64,000 nt of DNA from positions 24,336 to 88,335 of the forward strand of contig JASANC010005403.1 in the NCBI GenBank assembly GCA_030248135.1. Reading direction: 5' to 3'. This document shows, piece after piece, positions 53,973 to 64,000 of the stretch. The DNA is from Theristus sp. LFF4_11 (Eukaryota > Nematoda > Chromadorea > Monhysterida > Xyalidae). The notes under the pieces are model-generated. The model saw only the letters and a list, made by a program, of their open reading frames with translations, made no database searches and was not told where the DNA came from. Within the stretch, counting starts at the first letter, position 1; each line of letters begins with the position of its first letter. Made by a program: the position numbers and the translations under genes.

Positions 53973-56900
53973 CTAAAGTGCTCTATCCGATATACAGCTG
54001 TCTTGTTTGCCCTTGGTGAAAACGAAAAAGTACAAGATTAAAAACATGCAGAAGATCAACGGAAATAGCACTCGACAGCATTTGTCCATCAGGCGCCCGG
54101 CGTTGTGGAACGTGTTCGCACGTTGCAGCATTTTTGCGCGCATTTCTTCCGTCGCTCCAGTTTTCTTTTTTGTCGCCCATTTTCGCTAAAAAATGAAAAG
54201 AGAATAACTGAAATTGTGACTGCAACTGTACTAGTTGTGCATGTGCAAATGTGTTTCAAAAAATATATATCTAATCGGCTTTTGCGATAGCAAAGCGATA
54301 CATGTACATAACTTACCAAATTATCGGACCGCTTGTCAAATCCAATAACGAACAACGTCTGTAGCAACGTGAAAAACACGAAACCGGTGACGAACCCGAA
54401 CCAGATGTCGATTGCCTTTGAATAATTGCAATACAAGATTTCTATTTTAATGGCGCTACGAATGTAATCCATACGACCCCACCTTTGTGTAAGACACGTT
54501 CGGCAGCGTTTCCTGGGCGCCAGCGCTTTCAGTCGACAGTGTCAGCAATACCGTGATCGCCACACCAATGCGACCTTCCATGAACTCCTGGGGCAGCCAC
54601 ACGCCCACCTAAAACAATCAGAGGATACACTAGCTAAAGGCGCATTCATGAAGCAGTATTTAGTGTGTTAAAACATAGCTGTGTGGTCACTAAACACTGT
54701 TTCATGAATGCCCCTTAACAAGAAACTACTTTTGACACGAACGCTGGCAAAAAGTTTTCATCAAGAAGAACAGAAAAAACTGAAGAGCTGTATGTAAACT
54801 GGGGAAGTCTTACCCAGCTGAACATCAGTGCCAGACTCGTTGGGATGTACGTCTGCGCGATGTCGTAGCCGACGTCTCGTTTCAGCAGGAATTTCGTGAA
54901 CAAACACGAGTAGTTCACTGAAAGTAAATCACATCACATGATAAAGAATTCAATTGTTTATTTGAAACACAAACGGTTTTGAAAAAAACCCTTGCTGTAT
55001 ACCGTGTTCGATTTGTAAATTCCTAAATTGCTTGTTATTATTATTCTCTTTCACTTTGGTTTTGCGACTCAATCCGCGCTTAAAGATTTGAGCAGTTTCA
55101 TGCACAACGCAGGACTTCAAAACTGGTGAAGTGACCAGTGTCGCCGAGATACGTCTACAAGTCGCCAGGGCCATTTGAATTGCCGCATCATGCATGAAAC
55201 TGAAATCCACTTCAGCAGGCGCATTGTGTCGCAGTACCAAAAGAAAAGACCATAATCAGTGAGCAATCAGTGCACTCAACATTGCGCTATTGACTTTTAT
55301 TTTGGTTCCGAGACTCAATGCGTTTGCACACAGGAAAATGTTTCACGGAATTCAACATTAGGTTACGGTAGACACTTCGCCGTGTGCCGCGTTTGGTTCG
55401 GTTGTGGGGTTTTTCCTTAGGGCGTGAAACGTTTGTGCCTCCGGTCCTCCTGCAAGGTTACTACCAACCGCCCGCTCGTTCGCCGTTGCATGCCGTCGGC
55501 ACCATCTGCTGGATGTACAGCTGCGGCAATCGTACTTCCGGGTTTTTGTACAGCGCCACCGTCGTATTGCTGAACCATTCGAAGCGTAGCTGATCAATCG
55601 GGTAGGCAACTGGAGAACATGTAGAAAAATAGCATTGGATTAGTCATTGGAATTTCACCAAAAAGAGGGTGGTTATAAAAATAACGTCCGTTTGAGACCA
55701 ACGAAACCAAAAAAAAACTTACAAGATTCAATGCGCAGTCCACACACTTGCTCGTCGTGCGGGTATTTGCAGAGCACCAGATTGCAGCTGGGCTTTACGG
55801 CGATTCTGAAACAACGGCGTTTTGTACTTTAGTTGCGTTTATTCTGGTTTATTCTTTATTCTGGTTTATTCTTTATTCTGGTTCCTTTATTCTGGTTTGT
55901 TCTTTAGTCTGGATCTGGATTACTTAAAGTAATCCGAGTCGTCCCGTAAATAGGGCCGGGTCACTTTGGCAATTTTGAATTTCCACAGAAAGATTGAAAC
56001 TAGTTTTCATTCCACGTCTGCAAACGCCCTCAGTCGTAGAAAGTATCAACAAGGAAAACTGTAATAACTTTTTTCAATGGAGGAAAACTGTAGTAACTTT
56101 TTTCAATGAAGGAAAACTCAATACTGTAGTAACTTTTTTCAATGGAGGAAAACTGTAGTAACTTTTTTCAATGAAGGAAAACTCAATACCGTAGTAACTT
56201 TTTTCAATGAAGGAAAACTGTAGTAACTATTTCATTGCACCTCGTCTCATAGAACACTTCTCCCTTGTTGAAGACTTTCAAGAGGAAATTCGTGAACGTC
56301 ACATCATGAATGCTCGACTCCTTCGTGTTGCCGAAGTACGGATCGGGACGCCAAATCTGCGCCAATAAATCGTCCTCCTTGATCAAGACTGGATGCGAGA
56401 AGTTGTGCGAGAGGCGCGGGTCTCGCCACGACATTCGGAGGTATATGTCCATTTCGTAGTCCTGAAATTGACAATTTTTTTTGTGGTGCGCAAAGGTGAA
56501 ATGGCATACCTGCAGGCAGACACAGTACATAAAAACTGATTCTTAGAGGGAAGAACAGCGATTTTAACTTTTGAAATTGAGAACTGAGAAAGTTGGGAAT
56601 ACAATTGACTTAAAAAAGAAGACAATTCTTTGCAGCCAAGTGTGTCGCGCTTCACTTACCATGGACGACGCTTCAAAGTTCGACAATGAACTGATCTCGA
56701 TGCCCACCCGCACGACGACCACTTGACCTGCGAAACGGTCACCTTTTTTCCAAAACATTCACCGAAAATTACACAGAATGAAATCGCTATGCAACCTTAA
56801 AAGATCGTCAACGCTGGTATCTAGATATATATGAAAAAATTCAATTGCTGGAGAAAAGTTTTCTTATACAAAGAAATTTGCGTGAAGCAACACTGCCTTT

Positions 56901-59900
56901 AGCGCATTATCGGCATAATTTTTGCTCACTTTCTACAGAAAACCAGAACATACACGGCATCTTACAGTCCACGTCTCACTTCAACAACTTTTTGCTCCGA
57001 TTACCTTTGAACAATATTGGTGGCGTGTTCACATCATAGCCGTATTTGACAAACAGAGGCAGTGCATAGCTTCCACCAACTGTTTTCGTTTCGTTCAGCA
57101 TTTTGAAGATCTCATCCACGTAGAAATCGTCGCGTTGTATTTCAGCGAGCCAAGTAAAGTTCAGATGGGTTAGTTTCTCTCGATTAATACCGATGTTCAG
57201 GTCTTCAAGACCGTCCACACCTGAAATTTTCAGCCAACAGAGGTTATGTGCAAATTGTACAAGCGTAATCAAACTACAGCTTTGAGACTACAGCGCCTCA
57301 AACCGACATGCCGTTTGCCAACTGCAGCCAACAAATGTATCTCGTTGAAGTGTAGCCGATCAGTTAGAATAGTTGAATTAGAAAAAGTAGAAGAAACCCA
57401 TTCGAATCAACAAAAAAGTTTTCTGACCCTCAAACTGAGACTTGTCGAAATCATCGATTGCTTCTGGTGTGACGCCTTTGCAAACCTCTTTCAGTGGAAA
57501 GCCAATCTCAATGTATCTGCAGCCATAATCATAATTTGGTTTAATCATTCAAACACATTATTGTTTCACATAAAACAATAAACGTCCGAAACATCTTCAA
57601 AATTCTTAAAGGTGTCAGACCGTTCGTTCGCTGTCAAACCCGTGAAACTGTGTGCGTGGCGGAACGTGGCGCTGCGTCAGTCGCTGCTTTATACAGTGCG
57701 GACACACACAAGTTTACGACTGTCCCGCACTGCACGCACGCAGACACAACATAAGGTGCATTCATGAAACCGTATTTAGTGACCGCGTAGCTACAGCTAC
57801 GCGTCGTTAAATACTGTTTCATGAATGCCGCTATACACGTTTGTCCGCACAGCGTCGTACGCGAACGCGCGTTCGCTAAAGTGAAAATCCCACGGAAAAA
57901 ATCTCCCATCCGTTTCAAAACCACCGGACCGACCGGTCGAACTTGTCGGTCGTGTCGAGACCGAGCACGAGTAGCGCGATGTTGTTATAGATGTACAGTA
58001 TCGGATCCGTCCACTTTTCAATGTCAAGCTTGAAATCGATCGCACGCGCCTGCAGCGTCGTCTCGTTCACGACCATCACGGTGTCGTTGGCGGCGTCAAT
58101 GTCCACCACGAGGTCGCCGTCGTCGTCGTCGTCGCTCTCCTGGACAGGCGCCTGACGTTTCACGCGAAGACGAAGCACACGCATGGTGGCGCTCGGGTCG
58201 TCTTCTTGCGCGTTGGCTACGGTGGTGTCGTTTGCGCTGTGAATTTCAGAAAGAAACATTCGACTTGGATGAGCTGGATTGTTGAATTGACGAGTCAGTG
58301 AACAAAAGCGGCATTCATGAAACAGTATTCAGTGACGCGTAGCTGTGTTAACACATAGCTAAGCGGTCATTAAATAAATACGGTACTGGTTGATGAATGC
58401 CCCGTTAGTCAAGTGGAGCATCAGATGCAATGGAAGAAGTGCGAAATGTAAAAATACTGTAACAAACAACGATCTGTATTTCGCGAAATATTGAAATCAT
58501 AAAATATTGGACATGGATGAGTATTATTTTGAATGGAAAAGGCAACATTGAGAACATTCACATTGTGACATTCGCTGCAGGTGTGGTCGTGGTGGTCGCG
58601 TCTTCTTGTTTCGATTCTGTTGTCGTGAGCGTTCCGTTTTTCAGATGCTCTAAGCGTTCTTTGGCGCGTTCAAGGAGTAGTTTTTCGAATTCAAGCAACA
58701 TGTCTCTGTCCGGCTCTAGCGCTTCTCGGTAGGGTGCGCAGAAATTCTCGTAGCGCTCACCAACAATTCCTGTAACCGACTAAAGGGGCATTCATGAAGC
58801 AGTACAGTATTTAGTGACCGCGTAGCTATGCTTTAACACAGCTACGAGTCACTAAATACTTCTTCATGAATGCCGCTTATATTGATAACCTATAAACACG
58901 ATAAACACGTAGCGGTAGTTGCACAATTAGTGATGAAGTGTTTTTCCAGTACTGCGGAGAATTATATTGAGAAAACCAGTCGAAAAGTGGTGTTCCAGTC
59001 ATTTTGCACTTTCTTTGGAAAAAGTTCAGTTTTTTTAAACCAGCTTCCATCACACACGCACCAAACTGCGCGGCGACTTCGGTGTTGTTGACCCAGTAGA
59101 TCGTCGGGTGATTACCGCAGACTTCCTGCACATTCACCTGCACCTGCCCATAGGTGCTCAGCAGTTCCGGATCGAGACCGAATTCTTCAACCTGAACGGA
59201 TGTGTTCAGTAATCGCCAAGTGTCCGGCTTCGCCGGCGTTTCCTCAGGCGGCGTTTCGGTTGTGTCGTTGGCCGTTGCGATTGTCATCGATCCGCCAGTA
59301 CCCGTTATTGCGATTGCTGTCATGTTTGATTCGTCGTTTGGAAGCGCCTGAATTGTGGTATTATTATTTTTTTGGGGGAATTCCGAAACGAACGACATCA
59401 CGTCTTTGAGTTTCCCCACTGACATGTTGACGGGTCTCACCTGTATGAGACAAAACAGTGGTACAAAAATGTAACAAAGTAACTTCAGCACGGTCCTATA
59501 CGTACAGTCCATGTGGATAATATATGCAATTAGCTGATTGGTTGGTAATGAACAGTTCTCAGCGCTGATTGGTTTGTCATAGCAACTCTCAGCGCTTATT
59601 GGTTGGTCATGAGAAATTCTCAGCGCTCATTGGCTGGTCATCACGTCATGTTGCATATATTATCCAGAAAAACTGTACCAACCTGACTGAAGCGCAATTT
59701 CGCCGGCGGAATTCCGAGTTACAAACTTTGAAACACAGCACTATAAACAAATGCTATACTCACAAACGCCGTCTCATTCAACCACTCCCAGTAGCTCTCC
59801 CACGCCGCACAGTCGGCCATCAGCGACGTATTCAAGCCGAACTGCAGAGCGTCACCGGTTCGGTTAATCCACAGCACGCCGGTGCCCATCGTGAACACCT

Positions 59901-60099
59901 CGGCCAGCGTGATGTTACCAATGGCAACGTCGGTTTCATTGTCGCTGACTGCCGCTCGAAGTTCCGCCAGCGCTGGATCGTCCGTGCCGTTCGTGGCGCC
60001 AAAAAATGACGCCAGAATCGCAATTGTGCAAAGTGACAGCGAATATTGTGCGAATACTGGCAGTATTCTCTGACGACTACGAAGACAATACGACCACAT
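53973..60099 (-). CDS. Cys-loop ligand-gated ion channel subunit with long extracellular extension
   Basis: Fourteen minus-strand exons join in frame to 861 residues (usual 400-550): 59764-60099, 59062-59440, 58562-58769, 57934-58236, 57428-57516, 57005-57220, 56660-56727, 56241-56461, 55723-55805, 55469-55609, 54814-54917, 54483-54608, 54317-54415, 53973-54185. A hydrophobic N terminus (SLCTIAILASFFGATNG) looks like a signal peptide. Residues about 30-485 form an extension with many NxT/S sites and VRPVN, WINRT and YWVNNT motifs. The standard channel follows: GIEISSLS, YLRMSWRDPRL, WRPDPYF, Cys-loop CNLVLCKYPHDEQVC, a second pair ACNGERAGVNYSC as in GlyR/GluCl, TM1 (IAQTYIPTSLALMFSW), TM2, SYTKAIDIW, TM3 and a C-terminal TM4 (LFPLIFCMFLILYFFVF). 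Before TM2, EGR (726-728) replaces PAR. Ligand unknown. E2, E4 and E10 donors are the least certain. Confidence 0.88.
54638..54720. mobile_element. Family P palindrome (channel intron)
   Basis: GGCGCATTCATGAAGCAGTA and ACTGTTTCATGAATGCCCC around GTGTTAAAACATAGC. Confidence 0.8.
55060..55260. repeat. Foldback repeat related to the 49.2/50.2-kb arms
   Basis: CAGTTTCATGCACAACGCAG and ATCATGCATGAAACTG form the inner arms; outer CTCAATCCGCGC and GGCGCATTGTGTCGC are also inverted. Lies in the intron before the TM1 exon. Confidence 0.6.
56060..56240 (+). repeat. About 28-bp minisatellite in a channel intron
   Basis: Six to seven units of GGAAAACTGTAGTAACTTTT plus TTCAATGA/GA. The inverted duplicate carries the complementary array at 63285-63470. 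Confidence 0.85.
57754..57832. mobile_element. Family P palindrome (channel intron 4)
   Basis: GTGCATTCATGAAACCGTAT and ACTGTTTCATGAATGCCGC around GCGTAGCTACAGCTACGC. A decayed copy is present at the matching place in the duplicate (61928-61995). Confidence 0.8.
58309..58410. mobile_element. Family P palindrome (channel intron 3)
   Basis: GCGGCATTCATGAAACAGTA and TGATGAATGCCCCG around GTGTTAACACATAGC. Confidence 0.8.
58786..58878. mobile_element. Family P palindrome (channel intron 2)
   Basis: GGGGCATTCATGAAGCAGTA and CTTCTTCATGAATGCCGC around TGCTTTAACACAGCTACG. Its counterpart in the duplicate lies at 61090-61165. Confidence 0.8.
59505..59683. mobile_element. Family V element (channel intron 1)
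   Basis: GGATAATATATGCAATTAG and TGCATATATTATCC ends; three internal CTCAGCGCTTATTGGTTGGT units. The same family as 46791-46925. Confidence 0.7.
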
Positions 60100-60830
60100 T
60101 TGTCCGTTATTATAGTTGATTTTTAGTCTACTGGCGACAGCATGGCGGCTGAAACAAAAAATGGAATATTACGATTGTAGGTGAAACTCAGATGTGACGG
60201 CTGGACAGAGTGCAAATAGTTGCACTTGCGCCGGGTTAGACTATTATTACGCTTTATGCGCCGCTTTATTACGTTGCATGCAGCAGAGTCACTATTGGTT
60301 CAAAAATTTAGTTTGTCATGTCATATGCATGTATGCAAAAATACGACGATTTTACTTTATAAACTCCAGACTGACTACAAACTGCAAAATCATACCGATA
60401 ATCACCAACCACGCTAATCACCAATAATCAACTTTATTTTGAAAACAAAACGTAAAAAACTCATAAAAAATACGATTGCATTGAAAAGTAACGCGTAACA
60501 CACAGTAGTAGTACACACTTTTTTCAAAAACTAAAATTGAATGTTTCCTAAAACTGCTCAAAAAATCTGCCAAAGACACACACGAATTTTAGCATATTCT
60601 TGATGCGTAATACACACTATTTGATTGGAAAGCGTATCGTACTGAGAAAAAGTCAAGTGCTTACTGCAACTTCAACTGCGGCATAACACATTATCGACGT
60701 TCTCACACAGTTGACTGATTGGCTGCATTTTGATCGGAACGCGTTGATTGGTTGTGCCCGCATGTGTAACCAACGCATTGATTTTACGCACCTTCACGTG
60801 TGATTTGTTTGAAAAATGTGTAATTCAACA
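60100..60830. other. Spacer between the two inverted channel copies
   Basis: Presumed upstream region of the channel gene. CTGATTGGCTGCATTTTG and GCGTTGATTGGTTGTG near 60720 look like remains of a family V or W element. No gene is recognised. Confidence 0.4.
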
Positions 60831-63800
60831 GGGTGGTATTGTGTTACAGTACTTACAGGGTGGGCCAGCAGGTGAAGAGCAATCACCGACATTGGGTCAA
60901 CCTTTTGACGCAGTTTATTGCATTGTGATGGAAACGGTTTCTGAACTTTCCAAAGAAAAGTGCAAATGACTGGAATTTTAAACATTTGGTTTCTCAATAT
61001 AATTCTCCACAGTACTGGAAAAACACTTTCATCACTAATTGTGCAACCTTGCACGTGTTATCGTGTTTATAAGAGTTATCAATATAAACGGCATTCATGA
61101 AGAAGTGTTGTCGCCCCTGGCTGTGTTAAAAGCACTCTTCACGGTCACATACTGTACTGCTCTTTAGTCATTTCGGTGACAGTGGCATACAGCAATTTCT
61201 GCACACCCTACAACACCAAGAACGTTTATAGCTGTTGCTTGAATTCGGAAACTACTCATTATGCACTGCTGGCTGCACAAATAGCAGTTGCTCACGTGGC
61301 AAATCGAAGACTTACTTGACCCTGCGATGTCTGTGTATTGCCTTTTTCCATTCAAAGTAATGCTTTCATCCATGTGTTTCAATATTTCATAGCTGATCGT
61401 TGACTGTGACTACTTTTCCACTTGACAACGAAGAGAACATTCATTGCCGCTGACCGCTTAGTATGTGTTGCTGGCTACGCAGTATCATGAAAAATACTGT
61501 TCATGGAAATTACACGACAATCAGGCTAAATCAAGCTCTATCAAATGGCATTTCTTTCCCAGAATTCACAGCGCAAACATGCCACCGTAACCAACGCGCA
61601 AGAAGACTGACCCGAGTACCACCATGCTTGTGTCTTCTTCATGATGAAGCCAATCCTGTCGACATTTTGACGACGACGTGGTGGAACATTGACACCCGGC
61701 CACCGTGATGATGTGAACGAGACGCTTGCAGGCGCATTGCCGATCGATTTCAAAAGCTTGACATTGAAAAGTGGACGAGATCCCATACATCTATATCCGC
61801 TCTCTTCTTGCGACCATTGTCGGCCGGTCACGTGGTTTTGAAACCGGATGGGAAGATTTCCGTAAAGTTTTAGCGGCAACGCGCGTTCGCGCTTTGACTG
61901 TGCGCGAGACAAACGTGCTGCTCTTTACGGCACATTCCATGAAACAGTATTTAACGACGTAGCTGTAACCCTTGACGGTTTCATGGATGCACCGCCCGTA
62001 TTGTGTCTACTACATGCGCATTGGATGCGGGACAGTCTCAAGCCGTGATGATATCCCGCCCTTCGTAACGACTACCGTACCTAGTCCACGAATTTGACGA
62101 CGGAGCAGCTGATCTACGGTACCTTTAAAAATTTTGAAGATATTTCGGACGTTTATTGTTTTATGTGAAACAATGTGTTTGAATGATTAAACCAAATTAC
62201 TGTTGCAGGTACATTGAATATTGGCTTCCGCTGAAAAACGAAGGCGTCACATCGATGATTTCGGCTGAAGTCTCAGTTTTGAAAATCAGAAAAAATTTTT
62301 TTTTGTTGATGGGTTTCAAACTTCTACTTTTCTAATTCAACTTTATTGTGATCACGGCTACACTCCAACGAGATACGGCTGCAGTTGGCTTTAAACGTCA
62401 CATTTGAGGCAGCAATCTCAAAGCTGTAGGCTGATTGCAGCACTACAATTGCACATAACCTACGTTGACACAACTTCAGGTGTGAGACGTCTTAACTGAA
62501 CATCATTGAAAATCGGGAAGAGCCCAACCCATCTAGTTTGCAACCAAAGCTGAAAGAACATTCCCGTGAATAGTGCTCAAATACTGAACAGAACAGCATT
62601 GGTGGAAAACAAACTGCCTCTCAGAATACCGACATGATGTGGAGCACGCCATAATTGTCCGAGAACCAAAAAGTTGTTGAGAAATTTCAAGATTGCCGTG
62701 CCCGCCATTTTTTTTTTTTGTAGAGAAAGTGAGTATGTTCGCATTTGCTCACCGAAAAAAACTTTTTCTCCAGCAATTAATTTTTTCATATACCAACGTT
62801 GACATCTTTAAAGGTTGCATAACATTTTCATTCTGTGCTCCAACAGTGAATTTTTGAAAAAATTGAGCAAAATTTCTGGGCATCGAGACGGAGCATCGAA
62901 AATTGTCGGGCGCGTCGTCCATGGTAAGTGGTACCTGACGCAGAGATTTTTAAGTCAATTGAAGCGCATTCCCAACTTTCTCAGTTCTCAATTTCAAAAG
63001 TTAAAATAAACTTGTTGCAGTTTTTGCATATACTTTCTCTGAAAATATATTTTCCTTCTTTTGCACCACAAGATTGTCAATTTCAGGACTGAAAATGGAC
63101 ATATACCTCCGAATCGTGGCGAGACCCACGCCTCTCTCGCATCAATCTTGATCGGAACTGTTCCCAACTGACACACTACACACGCTTCAGCAACACGGGA
63201 AGCATTCCGCGATGTGACGTTCACAGATTTCTGGACGAAGGGACTTCACAAGGAGAAGTGTTCTATGAGACGGGTGCAATGAAAACTAGTTACTACATTT
63301 TCCTTCATTGAAAAAAGTTACTACAGTTTTCCTTCATTGAAAAATTACTACAGTTTTCCTCATTGAAAAAGTTACTACGATATGAGTTTTCCTTCATTAA
63401 AAAGTTGCAGTTTTCCTCCATTGAAAAAAAGTTATTACAGTTTTCCTTGTGTACTTTCTACTGAGAATGGAGCCCTAAAAACGGAGATGAAAACTTTAAT
63501 TTCAATCTTTCTGTGGAAATTCAAATTTTAGCGTATATTTACAGGACGACACTCGGATTACTTGGAAATATCCAGATCCAGACTTTAAAGAACAAACAAA
63601 TTGAAAATAAAGAATAAACAGAACAAAAAACCAGAATAAAACTTTAACCTAAAAGGTAAAAAAACGCCGTTGTTTCAGAAGATAAAATTGAAACCCCGAG
63701 CTGCGATCACGGTGCTCCCGCATTTGAAATATTATTGAATCTGAAAACGAAATTTTTTTGGTTTTCGTGATTACAGTGAAATTCCAATGACAATCCAATC

Positions 63801-64000
63801 TTCTACCTTCCAGTTGCTACCCGATTGATCGGCTACGCTGGCAATACGGTAGCTACAAGACCCGGAAGCTGTATCCGGCATCTGGCGGCGATTTGCCGAA
63901 TATTGGAGGACCGGAGCACGCCAAAGCCGAACACTTTTGGCAAGTACTGTCCTACCGCAACTTGTTGCCGGTGTTAGCAACGTCTCGGAACCAAACCAAA
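60831..64000 (+). pseudogene. Decayed inverted duplicate of the channel gene, continues beyond window
   Basis: The plus strand here matches the channel gene's minus strand from about 59150 down to about 55360, in order. Matches: end of exon 2 (60860-60925), intron 2 with its family P element (60925-61165), exon 3 (about 61170-61260), exon 4 (61565-61800, AGCTTGACATTGAAAAGTGG kept), intron 4, exon 5 (62210-62280), exon 7 (62878-62925, GGGCATCGAGA, GCGTCGTCCATGGTAAGTG), exon 8 (63085-63290, ATGGACATATACCTCCGAAT), the minisatellite (63285-63470) and exon 10 (63810-63900). Each exon copy has substitutions, small deletions and stops, so it cannot encode the channel. The second half of the duplicated unit, with the transmembrane exons, lies outside the window if present. 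Confidence 0.88.
63285..63470 (+). repeat. Minisatellite in the duplicate
   Basis: Units of GTTACTACAGTTTTCCTTCA, the complement of the array at 56060-56240, with unit number and length changed. Confidence 0.85.

Overview
The window is eukaryotic nuclear DNA, most likely from a nematode. Three things point there: a Kunitz plus lustrin-type cysteine-rich membrane protein, an architecture known mainly from nematodes; degenerate AAGCCY hexamers related to the nematode telomere unit TTAGGC; and intron-rich genes with short TTTCAG-type acceptors. The species cannot be named from the sequence. Exons are GC-richer at third positions than the AT-rich introns, and roughly half of the window is repeats.

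Layout. 0.1-3.0 kb: 3' part of a Kunitz/lustrin single-pass membrane protein gene (+). 4.7-5.0 kb: a small two-exon bZIP-like gene or relic. 5.2-18.3 kb: a gene-poor block of nested DNA transposons (Tc1/mariner-like, Harbinger-like, several hAT-like elements with 8-bp target duplications), a 368-bp satellite and a SINE. 18.6-32.3 kb: the ribosome quality-control factor NEMF/Rqc2 (+, 15 exons), with a 4.4-kb intron full of ~150-bp satellite. 32.9-37.8 kb: three minus-strand housekeeping genes, FCF2/TdIF2 (18S rRNA processing), a DNL zinc-finger mitochondrial Hsp70 escort protein, and LSM2. 38.6-40.5 kb: a small non-autonomous LTR retrotransposon with equal-length, apparently identical LTRs. 40.8-42.8 kb: an unrecognised minus-strand three-exon gene. 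44.1-48.6 kb: ornithine decarboxylase (+). 50.0-53.0 kb: glutamine synthetase (+). 54.0-60.1 kb: a Cys-loop ligand-gated channel subunit (-, 14 exons, 861 aa) with a very long extracellular extension. 60.8-64.0 kb: a decayed inverted duplicate of that channel gene, running off the window end.

The genes are not an operon or a single pathway. ODC and glutamine synthetase are both nitrogen/amino-acid metabolism enzymes and sit head to tail, but nothing shows joint control. Short palindromic elements (families called here P, W, V, K), a tRNA-derived SINE (SINE-A) and a second dispersed intronic repeat (repeat-B) recur across all the genes. Their insertion into one another gives a readable order of events, and in two genes SINE-A tails lie directly against exon borders.

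The points I would check first are: the channel's extracellular extension with three repeat-like modules and a furin-type site; its EGR sequence where anion channels of this type have PAR; the glutamine synthetase whose nucleotide/ammonium-site loop has lost its aspartate; and the inverted channel-gene duplicate. No clearly new multi-gene system is visible.
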